Shown: positions 36,901-51,800, counted from the stretch's first letter. The stretch: DNA of 64,000 bases from Prunella strophiata (GCA_036583965.1 JAZBQD010000027.1:7107187-7171186), one strand, 5' to 3'. The notes: a model not told the origin generated them from the sequence alone. Numbers and translations: made by a program.

Positions 36901-39900
36901 CTGAACCAAAATTAATCCATGGTAATCTCCCACCATACTGGACACAAGGACATTGATGAGGTTTGATTGATGAATTCTGATCCTTGCTTATGAAGTTACA
37001 GGAAATAGAATATGCTGGCTGGAAGAAGAGTGATGAATCCATAGGAGTAGAAACAATATGCCCCATACTAGACTCATATTCCCAACTCCAAATGCTCCTT
37101 TCTTTGCATTCCAACATCCCAGATGGCAGCTCTCCTTAGCACAGTTTAAAATTTTCAGCTTACTGAAACTGGTTTATTTTTTTTGTCTTCTTTTCACCAT
37201 CTTGTCACTTGGGACCCCTTCATTTAATGAGTATCTCCAGGGTCAGGTTGGGGAATGAGCTGACAGGATGAATGACAGTGTACAAGGACAGGGTGAGAGA
37301 TTCTACTTCAGTTTGCAGCCTTGTTGGCACACAGTCCATAGCATCTCTGATAAAAAGGAGTCATAGCTCTCTGGATTTTTCAATTATTGATTTAAATTCT
37401 TTCTTTAAATTCTCTTTGCTACTTCATCACAGCATGGGATGTAATTCTGATCGTCTTTGTTGTAGCATTTTAATAATAAAAAACAATGCCCTAAATTTTG
37501 TTCTTAAAAGAGCCAAAGGGAGAAAGTTTACCCATCATGGACTTTGGCTTATTCCTGGTCATCTGTATTCAAATAGAACAAGCAGACAGTCATTTCAGGT
37601 GTTCTAATATCCACCAATCTACGACTATTTTCCTCAGATAAAAGGATTGTAATTTTTAGTCTAGAGACATCATTAGTGATTTCATCAAATCTAATGAAAA
37701 GCAGGCATTTATTTTAACTGAGTAGTGATTTAGCTGAACCTTACAAACACAGGCATTGCTACTGCAATTTTCTTTCAGGAACACTTGAGGCTGAGGTCAA
37801 TGGTGTCCTGCATTATTTCTTGGAAAGTCAGAAATGTGTGCAACCTCTTTTACTAAAAAGCCTCCAAGGTTCTTTTCGCACAAGAATTATATAGTCTTAG
37901 TATTCCACTTATATCCTTCCAAAATTTTCCCTCAAAGTTCCAATTAATTATCATCTCCACTTCCTCTTCTGAAGAGCTGTCATGTCATGTTGTTTCTGTG
38001 AAATGCCTGATAGCCACTTCAGATGTAGGACTCTGTGTTTTGCTTAGGAAGGAAGCCTTGCTGTGGATAAAGGGTCAGATCCACCACCAGCATGTGTCAG
38101 CGTGATGTGCTGATTATAGGGAAGGTGCTTTAAATATAGCAATGATGAAACTGAGTCTAAATATTCATGCTTAGGGTATGAAATGAGGTGTGAGTTTTCC
38201 TTCCTTTCACCATGTTATCTGTGGTATTCTGCACTCTGAAAGCTCTGTTCTTATACCTTAATCATTGTGCTCAGTGTCTTTCCATACTAGCAGGAGGGAA
38301 AAGCAGGGAAAAACCTGCTATGGTAAGGGAATGATACCAGCACATATATTGCCCAGAAAATTAAAAAAGGGGGTTGGATACACCACTAAAGTGCATGTCT
38401 GCAATTGGGCTATACTGATGTTGCCAAGATTCCTGTTGTTGGCTGCTGTTGAAAGTGGAAACTTTTTAAAAGTCAATAAGAAGAGTGCTTTCATTCTTCT
38501 TTAGAGAAATGGGTAAAACACTTCCTGTTTAAAAAAATAAATCAGAAGTTTGGTATTCTAGCTATTTAAAAATCCTTCAAAATGGGGCTTTGTGAGAGAC
38601 ATTAGATAGATTTTAAGGAATATTGCAAATATTTTCTTTTCCATTTGGTTTATAACCATAGCTTCTTCCAAAGGATTACAAAATATGAGTGACGGGGATG
38701 ATCAAAATACCTGGATGCTGGAAACTCTGTGTAGCTTTAGGAAATTACTTCAAAGAATCAATATTTCATTGTGTTGATAATGTGCTGGAAAGTGAGTCAC
38801 CATCTTGAATTTCAAAAGTAGGAAGAGTAAATTGTAAAATCAGGGTATTTTATAGAAGTATCATTTTTTCCAGAAGCCACAGCTCAAGGTGCAGATCCTT
38901 TCAAGATGCTGATATATTAAATAGGTATCATTTCTTTTCACATTAGTGCTTTCCTGAGCAATACTTTGTGACATGAGAATACATTTAGTTGAAGGAAAGA
39001 GTGGAGAAGAGAGGCTGCAGTGGGAGATACTCTCTTCTCTGTCTTTCACCTGCATATTGATAAGCTGGCTTTGAGGTATGTTTCCTGTTTGTTTGCAATT
39101 GCAAATTCTTACTAAATTGCAGTAGAACATCTTGTCTGCATTTTATAAATTCACAGCCACTCTACTTAAATACAGTTCTCACCCACACAGAGTTTCATTT
39201 GCACAAAAGTCATAGCAGCAGAATATCAGCAATTCCCACAGAAATGACAGCCTAAGCCTTTAGTTCATAATATTGAAAAATTTCCCTAACTTGCAACGTT
39301 TCCTGAGGGAATGTCAGAGTTGGCATACATTTCTGCTGCTTTTCTCTAATTTTTAACCTCTTATTACAAATGAAAGCTTGTAGGGCTTTTTAACAGGTGG
39401 TTTTTGCCTGGGAGTACATGACAGAAGTAGAAAGCCAGAGAACTGTGATAAAAATTAAACTCGGCAAATCTAACTAGTTCTAGTGAGAATGCAGCAGGGA
39501 GTTACAAATCCTCAGTGAAAAGAGCTAAAGATTTCTTAATTAAACAGGGTTGCAGAATTAGATTTAACTTTAAACTTGAAATTTAAATGAATTTCTTTGG
39601 TGAGGAAACAGTGACTTCTTGAATGTCTTCCTAGAATTTAAATCAGCGTAGTTGCTTATTTCACAGAGAAGATTTCAAAATCCCAGAGAAAAGGCTTTTA
39701 TCACTATATTTATAAATCATCTATAAAGAAATATTAAGTGATGATTAGAGACTATAACCCAGGATAAAAACCCAAAAGAAAAGGAATTAACATCTTTGTG
39801 GGCTGTGAGTACTCAGTCACTGCACTGACTTGAACAGGAAATATTTAACTTTCATCAGGTTTTCAGTACCTCAAGTAACAGGAGATTTCACAGGAAGATC

Positions 39901-40899
39901 TTGAAGACCCTTGGAATCTGTGACCAAGCATTTATAAACACCAGTTAAAAGCAGTGGAAATACTGTTAGGAAAGCAGGTAGAGAAAAATTACTCTTGATG
40001 AAAGGTTTTGGGCAAGTATCTGAAAATAAATTTGGTGTTGCCTGTCCAACAGGTTGCATTTATGATTTGTTGTTTCCTTTGCAATTCAGAAGCTGTAGTT
40101 TCCCCTACAAATTATATTTCTACCTGTTCTATCTTTTAGCTTATCTGGTAGACTTCTGAAATGGATCAAATGGCATTAATTGAGTTTGATGAATAACCCA
40201 TTGACTTTATGGTTAACCCCTAGAAATTGTATTGTGGGTACAAGTTAAGCAGAACTGATTCAGCTTTGAGTATCTTGCCACTGTCACCTGAGCATCTTTG
40301 ACAATTTTCACCTGTCCAGATTTTTGTTAATGTAAATCTCTGCCTAGTTTTCATCAAAGACTGTGACAAAAAGTTTTAAGGCATTGGGCTTCATGGTTTC
40401 AGAGGTCCTTGGCACAGATCTTCCAGCAAAGGGCCCTGAGGCACTTTATCTGAAAATGCAAAAGTGATGCTGACTGGGGATGTGGCAAGGCCAAGGTGCC
40501 TTAGGGAAATGATGGTTCAGTGCTTCAGCAGGACAGCTTCCCTTGGATGATGCCAATTAAGCTGTAGCTGTCATTTAAAGTTGCTGTCTTCTGGATCGCA
40601 CCTCCTGTGCACAAGCAGGAATCAATCAGTCTCTGGTGATGTGTTATAAATAAAAATGAAGGTTCATGGTTTTGTAAATGTAAGAAAAGTCCCCAAAAAT
40701 GACATGTACCCAAATGTTGCTCATTTCCAATAGTGGCAATTATTTCTTGGGCTCTTTCAGGAGGTATTGGAGTCTGTCATCTCAGAAGTTCCATGTACCA
40801 GATGAATTAAACTAAAGCCACCACTTAAACACCCTTATAAGGCTGTGAATTATTTTTAAATTCAGGCAGTGTTATATCAATAAACAAGCATGTAAAAAG

Positions 40900-41200
40900 C
40901 TATAGTGTAATCAGGTTTATTGTTTCATAATAGGTTTATACAAATTATGAATTCCAGAGTTTTATTAATTGGACTTTTAATTATCTACTATAGTGAAGAG
41001 TGATGTAAAATTACTAATAGCCCTGCTAATTAATATGAGGATTCAATGGTTGTTAATTAAGGGCAAATGGGACAGGGCTAACACAATCCCCTTTTGACTA
41101 TGATGAATAAAAAGTCAAACCAATAGCTTATTTCCAAATTAACATGATTGATAAAAAGTCAACTCTGAGCACAAGTCATTCATCCTAAGGGAGCTGCAAT
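40900..41200. promoter_or_regulatory. Possible conserved non-coding element rich in homeodomain-type sites
   Basis: The stretch is AT-rich but of high complexity. It contains many TAAT/ATTA cores, including GCTAATTAATATG near 41024 and GTTAATTAAGGG near 41052. Two near-identical words, GATGAATAAAAAGTCAA (41102) and GATTGATAAAAAGTCAA (41146), lie 44 bp apart. Such texture is common in developmental enhancers. No conservation data are available here, so the call is an inference. Confidence 0.22.
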
Positions 41201-42239
41201 TTTAATGTTTAGATGGTACAAAAAAGAGAACATGTCTATAGGCCTTGAAATAAAGGGAAAAGCTGCAAAAAGCTTCAAAGGGCTAAACCACAGATTTTTA
41301 AACTTGCTTTTAAATATGTAACTTTGTGCACAGTGAGGCTTTTCAGATCACTTTCATTCCTCACAGATTTAAATAAAGCTGACACATGAATGACTAGCCA
41401 TCTGTAATATATTCCAGGAAAATTATCATTATTTGACTTTCTTTTCTGTTTATCAGATATTCTGAACAGCACTTTACACACTTAAAAAAAGAAGATGATG
41501 TTGAGGGAAGAGAAGCACCTTGCCAGCAGCTGGTTTATCAGCCTGTCTCTGTGATCATTGCAGTCTGTCCCCTTCTGATTGCTGTCTGCTCATTACTCGC
41601 TTTTCTGCATGTGGCAAAACATTTGAAACTTGCATTTAAAATATTCATGGAGTCAAATCTGGGTGTGTATGTCTAGAAAAACCTCCAAGAGAGAATCCAG
41701 AGCTGGTGGTGTGCTTATGTGACACAGATACTGTGGGATGTATTGAGAGTTTTCATGTAGAATGTGAGGTCTCAAGTTTGGTTTCTCTTTTGCTGAAGGA
41801 GGTTAAAACTTGCATTTCCCATGATGTGCAAGTACCAAGGTAAAGACTGCTTTGTTTTGGGATTGTTTCTGCTTGTTCTGCTACAGAAATGTTGTGTAAC
41901 AGGAGCAGTGAGCACCTAGGGCATGAAGTCAGATGTATAAATGTGGTTTCATGAGCAAATATTTAAGGCAAGTTTGAGCCTATTAGGAAAAACAAAAATT
42001 CAGAACATTGAAAGCTATAATTGAGACATGCTGAAACTAGAGGAAAAACAGGAAAACATTCTGATCTTTATGAGAGAGAGATGTATGAATGCTGTTTGAC
42101 ATAGAGTGAGTGTAATTTGCATAGTTGAATATGAATTTAAGAACTTGGGATTGGAAGGAATCTCCTGAAACCATATTGCTTGGTCTTCTTCTATCACAGG
42201 CAATTATTTCACATAAAATTTTCACAATCTATCACATTC

Positions 42240-42880
42240 CAAGTTAAAAGAAGCATCTTTTTCTACCTTTGGATGCTGAGTCTGTGCTTTGGTTCTCTGA
42301 TGTGTGGAAGCCTCCTAATCCCTAGGCTAAATTTATTCATGACTGGTTTATTCTGATTTTGTTCATGACCATTTTGTTCCAGCTCTGATTCTTATCTTGA
42401 TTTTCCCCCCTGAAAAAAAAATTCTATCTACAGGCTTTTTTGACTTCCCAAATAAGGCAATTCATATTTGGCTCCTTTTATTTGGTAGTATGGCCCTTCC
42501 TAATTCCTGTATTATACTTCCCTGCACCTTTTGCAACTCCCTGCTGTACACAGGAACCCAGGCAGGGCCTTGTCAGTGATTCTGACTCCCAGCAGCCCTG
42601 GAGGATTTTTTAAAGCTCTTTGGGAAATGAACTGATTGATGTATTCTATCTGTGATCAAATTTGCCATTTTTTAAAACTCTGTGCATATTCATCCTGTAT
42701 ATCTTTTTCTTCCTCCCCTTTTCAGTGTCCTGAAGCTCAGGTTCATAATTTTTAGTCTCCACTTACATTCACTGCACTGAATTTCATCCTGCCCCTATTA
42801 CTTTACTCCTCAATGTTTTTCTTTATATGTGATATCCTAATCTTTTATGTTGACATTGTCTCCTTTTCGTTTATTAGGAA
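42240..42880 (-). mobile_element. Possible very old CR1/L3-like LINE remnant, minus strand
   Basis: Parts of this pyrimidine-rich stretch resemble the reverse complement of LINE coding sequence of the CR1/L3 type. Examples are GCACTGAATTTCATCCTG near 42773 and GTGATATCCTAATC near 42830. They recall the usual inverted order (AATTTCATCCTG, later a TGTTGACA word and CTCC). GCAACTCCCTGCTGTACACA near 42533 is similar in texture. The match is from memory and diverged. It could equally be an unrelated conserved non-coding block. Confidence 0.22.
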
Positions 42881-45800
42881 GTTTCATTTTATTCTTATAT
42901 TTTTTATTAATATTATTATGAAAATATTGATCTACTAACTTTCATTTTGATAAGGGTAGAGCTTTTTTTTTTTTTTTAATTTAAGAATTTGGTAAAAAAT
43001 ATCTGTGGGGAGTGGTCTTCCCCCTGCTTTGTATTTTAGTAATATCATAGTAAGTTACATTTCTAGAGTCAGTATGTGCCATGTTATTGTGAAAAGACAT
43101 TTTTCATGATACAGGGCAGGAACTATGTCATGTGCAGTTTGGATTTTTGAATGTTTAGCTTTTATTACTGCCAACACATAACATTACATATATGAAAAGC
43201 TATATGAGTCATAACATTTTCTTTAATTAATTTTTCTATGAATGAATTCCTATTAGAAATTCATTCTTACTACCCTGTATTATGTTGTGATGCACTTTGG
43301 TGAAATTAACTCAAAGAGCTGCTCTTTGCAATTTTAATATTCCGCTGGGTTTTCCATTCTAGAAAACTCATTATTATACATGTACAAAGCTGAAAAGAAA
43401 CAAGAGAGAGGCATATTGTGTGAATAACAGTCAGGGAAAAGAGACAGCTGGCATGATAATTTTCTAATAAAGCTTAGAAAAGGCTGCTGTGTCTTGAAAA
43501 AAATGAGAGTTTTAATTTGAGTATTCCTTTTGTTTGGATTTGCTTTGTACTAAAAAGTTCTGAATCCTATTCACACCTTTTATGAATATTAACTGAAAAA
43601 CAAATATATCTTGTCAAGCCCTTCTACTTGGTAGGTGCAAAAGAATCAGTGGTGTGTATCCAGCGGGGGATGGTATTTCTTGTTCTTCTTATCCACTTAT
43701 TCTCCCCCAGCCAGACTGTGCAGTTTGGATCTTGATAAATAGAGATTTTTCTGAATCATGGACAACTTATTAACACATGGAGCCTTTAACTATCTGTGTG
43801 CCAAACTGCAGCCTCTAGGAAATGTTTGTACCTTTCTTAATTCCTATCACATTTAAGATCCTGACCTTTGGAGGCTGTGCCTAAAAGCCCACTAGTGGGA
43901 GGCTAGGAAGATTCTAGACAACAGTGGATAGAAATTAAACATTTCACTTCTGACCTTTGAAGTCTTGTTATTTGTAAGTAAAGCTTTAGGTTTTTTTCAG
44001 ATATGACATTTTTAAAGACTACGTGCTACTTTCTTACAGAACTTAAACCAGATTATTTTAAAAAATGTACTAAGTATTTACATTTAATTAGAAAACTCAA
44101 ACACACAGCTTAGAGAGGCAAATTAAGGTGAAATTTAAATTAGTATGAGGGAGAAAAGTTAATCCCTTAAAAGTGAAAATTGAAACACCAAATTCTGTGC
44201 TTGCTGCTACCTTTCAGCAGAGGATGGCCAAGACATCAGGTAGCTTCCCCTAATCTGCATTTCTGACTGCTTCCTTGCATTTTGTAAGGCTTTTAGAAAT
44301 GTAACAAATGCAGTTCTGAGCACATCATTATAGCAGTTTTTAAAAAATGTATTAGTCCTTTAAAATATTTTCTGTTATTCCTTGGCTTGATGTATTGTTC
44401 TAATGTGTTGCCCTGATATTAGATTATCCTAACTCATCTCTATTTTCATCCATTCATTCTTTTTATACAATATAATGTTATTTGCATTAATGAAGTTACT
44501 GCTAATTTATGTCACAGTGAGAAAGGAATCAGGCTTGTTATATCTGGTATCACAGTTCATGAGAGAATCAGTTAATTGCATTCCATTAGTAATTAACATA
44601 GAGGAATATGAAATACTAATGTTTTGTAAACTGCACATGTAATAGCCCTTATTCTCAGTAACCAGAGGGCTGCAGGTGGCAGAGGAACAAAGGTCTCCAC
44701 CTATAGATGGGACCTTTGCTGCTCTCAAAGGAAAACCAGTGACAATGGTTTTCTGAAACCACAGTATATAGTCATGGACCATGTGCCACTGCTACCAAAC
44801 TGGAGACATTTATCTGACATTTGGTTTAATTATTAAACAAATTATTAATTGGTCCCTTTTTTTTCTATGTAGGTTGAGGTTAGTTAATTTAATTTTTTAA
44901 AATTTTTGTCAGTTTTTTCAGCACTTGAAACATTTTAACTCATTTATTTGTTCAACCTTATCTCATGAACTGTGTGTTTCACAGTGGGTTGCTGTCACTG
45001 GGTTCAGGTTCTCAGAACCCTACTCACACCCAGGGTTGTTTCATCAGGTTCAGTGCTGCAGGTGGGAGGTTATAGCAAAAGGGTCAATTTCAACCATGCT
45101 CCTGCTCCACTGGAGGCAGAGATTGAGTGACCCAGCAGGAAGAAATCCTCATGATAAAGTCAAGGGAGTTCAGGTTAAGAAATCTTTCAATTTAGATTAA
45201 ACTGTGTGGGCTCTGTTCTGTTAGGAGTGTTTGGAAGCTCCCTGCTAAGAGCCAAAACCACAGGTACATGAGGTAAACAAACACTGGGGCCTCTTTCCCA
45301 CTTCTTGGTCTGTAGAATTGATGCATACAGATTCTACACGTAGGCAAAGAACTTTTCTTTAAATTTCTGAATGCTATTCACATGTATTTTAAATTTGTTT
45401 AGCCACATCTATTCCTTCATTTCATTCAGTCTACTGGAACAAAGATTTTAATTGGGCTGTGATGATGCCAGGTTTTATGGCATTGTGAAAGACTTGAGTT
45501 TCATGTGGAAGAACACTGGGAGTTTGAGCACAAGCTGCTAATGGAAGTGGCTTTGTTGTTTAGAAAGCCATGCCTAGATGTCTTCAAGAGAATTTTTTTT
45601 TTTTTTTGTGTGCTCATTGTTTCAGTAGTGTTTACCTGTGAACCTACTTTGTAGCTGATCTTGGATAGGTATTTCTTCCATTCACTGGGTATTGAGATGT
45701 CTCTCTCAGTCCTAGGTCCATTCCCATATCCATCCTTTTTCTTGGTCTTTCATTCTCAGCCATTTCCTTGTTGCTGCACAAAACACATCCCCAGGCATTT

Positions 45801-48800
45801 TGTGTGCATTGCAAACTGATTTGCTTAATAGATGGCACTGTTTTAAAATACAGTGTATACAGTCTAGATGGGAAATGGGAAGTGTTCTGCAAAATCAGTG
45901 AGCAACTAAACTTCAGTTCTTTCCTGGTAGGGGACTATGTAGAAGTCCTTTGAATGTCAGAACACATTCAAAAAATATCAGCAGTGTCTAGAAGGATCCA
46001 GTCCACTCAATCATGATGTAATAAATTAACCCATCAGTCTCAGTTTCATTTCCTGCTGTGTCATCCTACCAGTGATAGGTCTGATGAACTTCATACATGG
46101 CAAGGCTGAGACCACAGCAGGTATCAAAGTGTTTGCTGCCAGAGCTGGTTCCTGGAATAAGTTGAGTTTTTACTGCCATTTCCATGACCAGAGCAGTGAG
46201 GGATCTTGGCTGTTGCATACTTGAAATGTGGGGGACTCAGGATTTCCCATCTGGGAAACATCTTTGTGTAAAATTAGTATAAACTCTCCCCCTATGTCTT
46301 CCTTCAGTGACAGTGAGTGAGGCTGGGTCAAAAATGAAAATTCCTGGCTGAATATTGAACTGTGCTTAACACTTCAGAGAAAGCACTTGTAGCTGCAGTA
46401 ATGGTGCACCCAGTGCATTTCCTCATCACTTCATGGCTTCTCTGTTTGCTGCTACTGTAAAATCTGGGTGTGAAGTGTGTATTTAAACAGTGTTTCTTTA
46501 TTTTCCCCAACTAATTTTAGTCTTTGACTTTGAATGACAGTTTATTTGTAAATTAGGAATAAGTGTGAGCAGGAAGGAATGGATAGCCCAGGTGATAGGT
46601 AACAGATAGAGAGCCTTTCATTTGTAGCTTGCCAGTTCAAATTTGGCTCGGGTCTGTATTGACAGAAATTCATTATCATCTGATGGTTGTTTGGGAGTCT
46701 GTGTGAAAGGAACTGATGGTATTCACATTCAAAAAAACAACAACAAAAAACAAAACCTGTCACAATTACATTCTTTTTGGCAGCTTCTGTGAGCATGAGG
46801 ATGAACTTCCCTCTGACATCTTAAAGCAGCCTTTCCAGATAAGGCTTCAGGCGAATTGGCAGGACGATGTGAGATTTGCAGACACTGTCCAAGTTTTATC
46901 TATCCTTTGTCTAATCAAGGCATCCTAAGCCTGTAAATGATGAGAAACAAAAGTGGCTTCTATGTGGCCTCTATCTTTTGCTCTTTCAGGTGCCCAATAT
47001 GCAATTGCTGCCCTCTGATTACCAGAGAATACCAAGCATCCCCAGCAGCTGAAAAGAGATAATTTGGATGAGCCACTCTAGCTTTAAAAATATTCATCTG
47101 AGAGATTTGCCCTCGGTCAAATGTAAGTCTGCCAGACAGTCAGAAATATAATGGAGGCATTTTTGTCCCTTAGTCTTGTCTGCAGTTTGGCAAAATTAAC
47201 TGCTAAATGCCAACAAACTGCCAAAATCTTGTAGCAAAGGTAGAGACCAAATCTCTCAGCAGAGGATTTTCTGAGTGTGGTGATATTTAACTTAATTGGG
47301 AAAGTGCAGTATGTCAATATGAACTTTTCCCACCCCCCTATCTGTCTCGCTCTGAGGCAGTCATACCATTTCATTTTAGCAATACAGAAACCTTCAACCA
47401 CCAAAGGATGTGCCAGCCAAAAAACATCACTGCCAACAATTATATGCTAGATGTGTGTGGGCAATAACATATGCACTTAAAAGGACTGAAAAAGAAGGTA
47501 TGCATGGTTCTTAGCATTTTATCTTATCTTGAGTTTCAGTGTCTCCCTAAAATTAGAATTAATTTCAAACAGCAAAAAGTCTCTGGAAACAGAACATGTA
47601 GGAGCCCTGTGATGAGACAGGAGATTTTCATTCCACAGTTTTCTTGCTTTCACAAGGGAAAGCATAAGCAGAACTAGTCTTCATTACTCTTTCAAATAAT
47701 TAATGCTTTCAGTATATTTCAGCATTGATTATCTGACCAGTTAGAGTAGAGTACCTTATGGTATTTTTAAAATTTCTACTTGAAATCTCTAATAACCCAA
47801 GCATATGTTGATACCCACGTAGGTACAAGAAGTAGGATTTTAGTGGTGACTGGAGTGTGACATGACTCATCTCCAACATATAAAAAATAGGCAAGATGTA
47901 TTATAAAGGCAGACTTAATGCAAAAAACAAAAAATAGCAAGTGTGCAGGATACTTCTGTGCATGTATAGGAAAGAAAGTGAGGAGATTCAAAAGGTCCTT
48001 GATCTACTGGGGCATTTTCTATTGCATTTCTAAATATATTTCACTGTTGATCCAGCATTAACTGGGTTCCCTTCTGTCTGTTGGAAGTCAAACTTGGGCC
48101 AATTTATATTTTTGGCCATTCAAGATCTAGTTAAAATGTATTTTTAATACCTCCTACTTCAGCCTTTTTAGACAATTAGACAGTCACCCTATAAATTAGT
48201 AGTGGGGCCAGGATAGGAGGAATGATATAACACAGGCCCAGTTTTTACTTTATGCAAATAAAAAGACTTCTTATCTACACTTGTACAATTCTTAGTGTGG
48301 CTTTTGTGGATCAGATGACTCTCTCATTTTATGGAACTATTATGTGCTATACCCAATGAAGAAGGTGGATTGATGGCTTGAATTACTCATACAGAGAATG
48401 TAAATTTGTCCATGTATGCCTTGTCTTTCTCTTCTGAGTACTCAAAAAAGTCATTCTCTGGGCTGAGATGGTGTAAATTATATATTTATTAAAGCCCTAG
48501 GATACTCTGTAGAGTACTGTGTATGTTTTTACCATCTATTTTCATAAAAGGTGACTACTCTTGGCACAGGTACAGAGAAGGTCAGGGAAGGAAAGAGCAA
48601 CCATACAGAAGAGCTTTTTTTGTTTATTCCAGTAAAGTGAAGTCAAAGAAAGGGTAAAATTTACCCTAGTAATATAATTTAGGATTGATATCCAAGAGGA
48701 AAAGTTGGCATTAAACTAAAACCACATGTGGGTAACACTGTCAATGAATAAATTTAGACTGGAAATTAGATGATTTCTGGATACTGGAGGAGAGAGGTTT

Positions 48801-51800
48801 TGAAACAGCTGTCCAATAACAGGAGAAATAATTCTACCTCATTTTTTGAGGCAGTTATGAAGTAACATAAATAATGTGTCACCTTTAGTCATTAGAAAAT
48901 TAATGAGCCAAAAGCTATTTCTAGTCTAGGCCCAAGACAGGAGAAGCAGAAATTCTTACTCCTGAATTCTTACCCCTAGTCTTCTGGATGAACAGCTTAA
49001 TCAACAGGTGGATATTTTTTTTTTTTTCTTGTATGGGTCTTTCACAGTAGAATAAGGATTATCTGGGAGAAATATTTGAGATCTTGTCAGAAGAAAGGTT
49101 CCTGACAGCCTCAGTTGTTCTGTGGGCAGAGACAGCATTTGCTATCTTGTTCTGGCTGTGCCTGTGCTTGAGTTCCTCAACTGCAGAGCTTGGGAGCAGG
49201 TTTCCTTCAGGAGCATCCTGGGTTCTGGCACCTGAGCATCAGGAGCATCTGAGGAACTACTGGCCACTTGTTTGTTGTTGTGTGAGAGGTGTAGGCATGG
49301 CCATTCTGTCTGTGTTTCCTTCTCCCTCTTGTATTGTAATCAAACATAGATATGCTGTAAAAATAACACACTATTTGCCTGGGTTTAGCTCTGGTTTTAA
49401 TGCCAGAGTAATTTTTAGCTACAAGCATAGTACAGAATCCAAATTAATAATCAGCGTTCAAATGCTATGTAATTATCTATCATGTTTAAAGGTTTAGCTT
49501 GTGCTGTCGATGGTTTTACATTTTTAAATGTGATGGTTTTTTGTACTCAGTTATTTCTGCTTCCCCAATTTTTTTGGTTTTTTTGGGATTCTGCTAGTAT
49601 ATACAAAATGGAGATTTTTCGTTTTAAATTTACTTTTATTCTACAGTTGATTCATCCTTTCGAAAGTAAAGTTTACCTTTCTAACTTATAGAACTATGGC
49701 AGAGATTAATAAACTTCATATAGTGCTTACTATCACAGCTATAATTAAAGCCAAATTATATTCAGGTTGTGTCTATGTATTGTGGTTTGAGAGAATCTCT
49801 ATGCCAAAGACTTTACAAATTATGCAATTTATTCTGTTACTAGTAAAACTGCAGCTAAAAATATATTCCTTCAGCATTTGACTTTTAATCCTAGTCTGTT
49901 AAGAGGTTTGTTAACCTCATGCCTGAGTAACACTGAGCATCAGTCAAATAGCTGAGACTTATTGATAAACATCTAAACCTGGAAATAAACTGTGCCTGCT
50001 GTTCTACTCTGCTGGCTTTGATTGGAGATGCAGCATTTCCCCAGATGTTTCACACACTCACAAGCTCACCAGTATTCTTTTGTGGTGAACAAACCATAAA
50101 TGTTTGAAAATAGCTCTTGCAAAATGTCAGTGCTATCACAGTCATGGAATTAATCAGAAAACTAATGTTTACATGTGTGTCACTTTATGCAACACAAATT
50201 TTAAATGATGGATCTGATCAGTGATCCTTTTATTACCTAGAGCTTCATCATCAGGGTTGCATATTGTGCTTAACTGGAAAACAGTGAGTTCTGGTTTGCT
50301 TCACCTGGTTCCTGATCAACACAAGCCCTTCTGCAAGTGCTGATGATGTGGACATCTCCCAGCCCTCTTGTCCCTGGAAACAGAGCTCTGCCAGCTGAGT
50401 AGAGCAGGCTTTGCCCAGTGCCCAGCCCTGTGAGAGGAGAGGGGCAGCAATGTCAGGCTGTGCTGCAGTTTTTTCCCCTCCTGGGACCTTGTCCAGGTGA
50501 CACATCCCCAGCTGCAAGTGGAGAGCCCTGGGCCTCCCTGTGGCTCTGTGGCTTTCTCTGCTGCCAAAGGTGAGCAGTTGTCTCAGTGCCAGTGCAGATG
50601 GCTGAGGAATCAGCTTAGCTCTCTGTGGTTTGTGCACTTGATTGTACATTCTAGCTTGATGAAGTTCTGTAATTCTTGTACTGGAATGTAGTTAGCCAAA
50701 AGTGTTGGACTAATTTTGTTTAGGTTTATACTGACCACAAGGTCATGGGCAGCAAGACAGCCAAGTTAGTTCAGTTGATTCCTCCCAGTCGTGGCCAATT
50801 GTGTTGGAATTTTGTAGTTAAACAAATCTGAGTAGAGTGAAAGGGAAGATCATTCCTACACTTCCATTCCATGGGGACCCTTTAGTCCTTTGTCCTGCTG
50901 GTTTCTATTTTGAAAATAAATTGGAAAAATCTTTCAGATGAAAGACTTTAGAATATAAAGCCTTTGGGACTTTCCAGTTTGAGAGAGAAGTGTAGCTTTA
51001 TTTGCCTTTAAATAATAAAGTTTATTTTTTTTGTGTTTAAGTATTTATAACAAGTGAGACTGGGGTTTACAGTATGCAGTAAGTAATTCCATTTTCCAGA
51101 AAGCCCTATTACTTTTTAATTGCTTTATGTTTTTAAAAAGGGATAATATAAAGTGCTTAATCATTCAGATTAATGAAACAATCTATGTAGAATGGGCAAC
51201 TACTTTCTATGAAGTTTGGTTTATATGCTATATATCTGAGTAGCAGCTGACAATCCCATGGCCAACCTTTTATTCTGAAAATTCAAGAGGAAAATAAAAT
51301 CTGCTTTATATCTAAAGAAATATTCTATACTTGCCCTGAATTTTTACAATGGTGTTTTCCTCTTTGTGTGTTTCTGAATTCTTCAGTATCAAAACCACTT
51401 TTTCACTGAGTGTGTTTTTTTGTATTAATCTGGCAGTCCCAAAGAAATTCATTAACTTTAATTAAATTTTTATATTACCTAAAAAGTGACTTTTGGAAAA
51501 TGGTGTTGGGGGAATACAGGAACCAAGAGGTCATTTCACAAGATTATTACTACCCTGAAGTGATGCTGAGATTTAGCTTTTGGTTCCTCTACCTTTGATT
51601 TAAATTTAACAGATGAAAAGAACCAATTTGAAATGTCAGAAATCAAAATATGTCACTAGAGCTAGCAGAGTTCAGAAATACAATAATATATTTGCAATCT
51701 CAAAGAACATTGCAGTGATTTGATTTTTAAATAAGTATTATATGGAAATACCCAAAACAAGTAGATTTTCCAGTATCAATACCTGGAGCTGCTTTGCTTA

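Larger units (their letters stand above)
26691..42239 (+). other. AGBL4: AGBL4 downstream intron, third part
   Basis: About 15.5 kb without a recognised exon. It holds an A16 run (27765-27780), a T33 run (33925-33957) and modestly GC-rich islands near 27940-28130, 32090-32380, 35040-35280 and 36040-36180 without CpG enrichment. A TAAT-rich stretch lies at 40900-41200 and is listed separately. The open frames here, up to about 150 codons (32023-32481 plus, 28906-29343 minus), show no domain that I can name. Confidence 0.65.

Noticed and set aside
43240..43266. 9-bp inverted repeat GAATGAATT/AATTCATTC
   Set aside because: Short AT-rich hairpins of this size are expected by chance in 64 kb.
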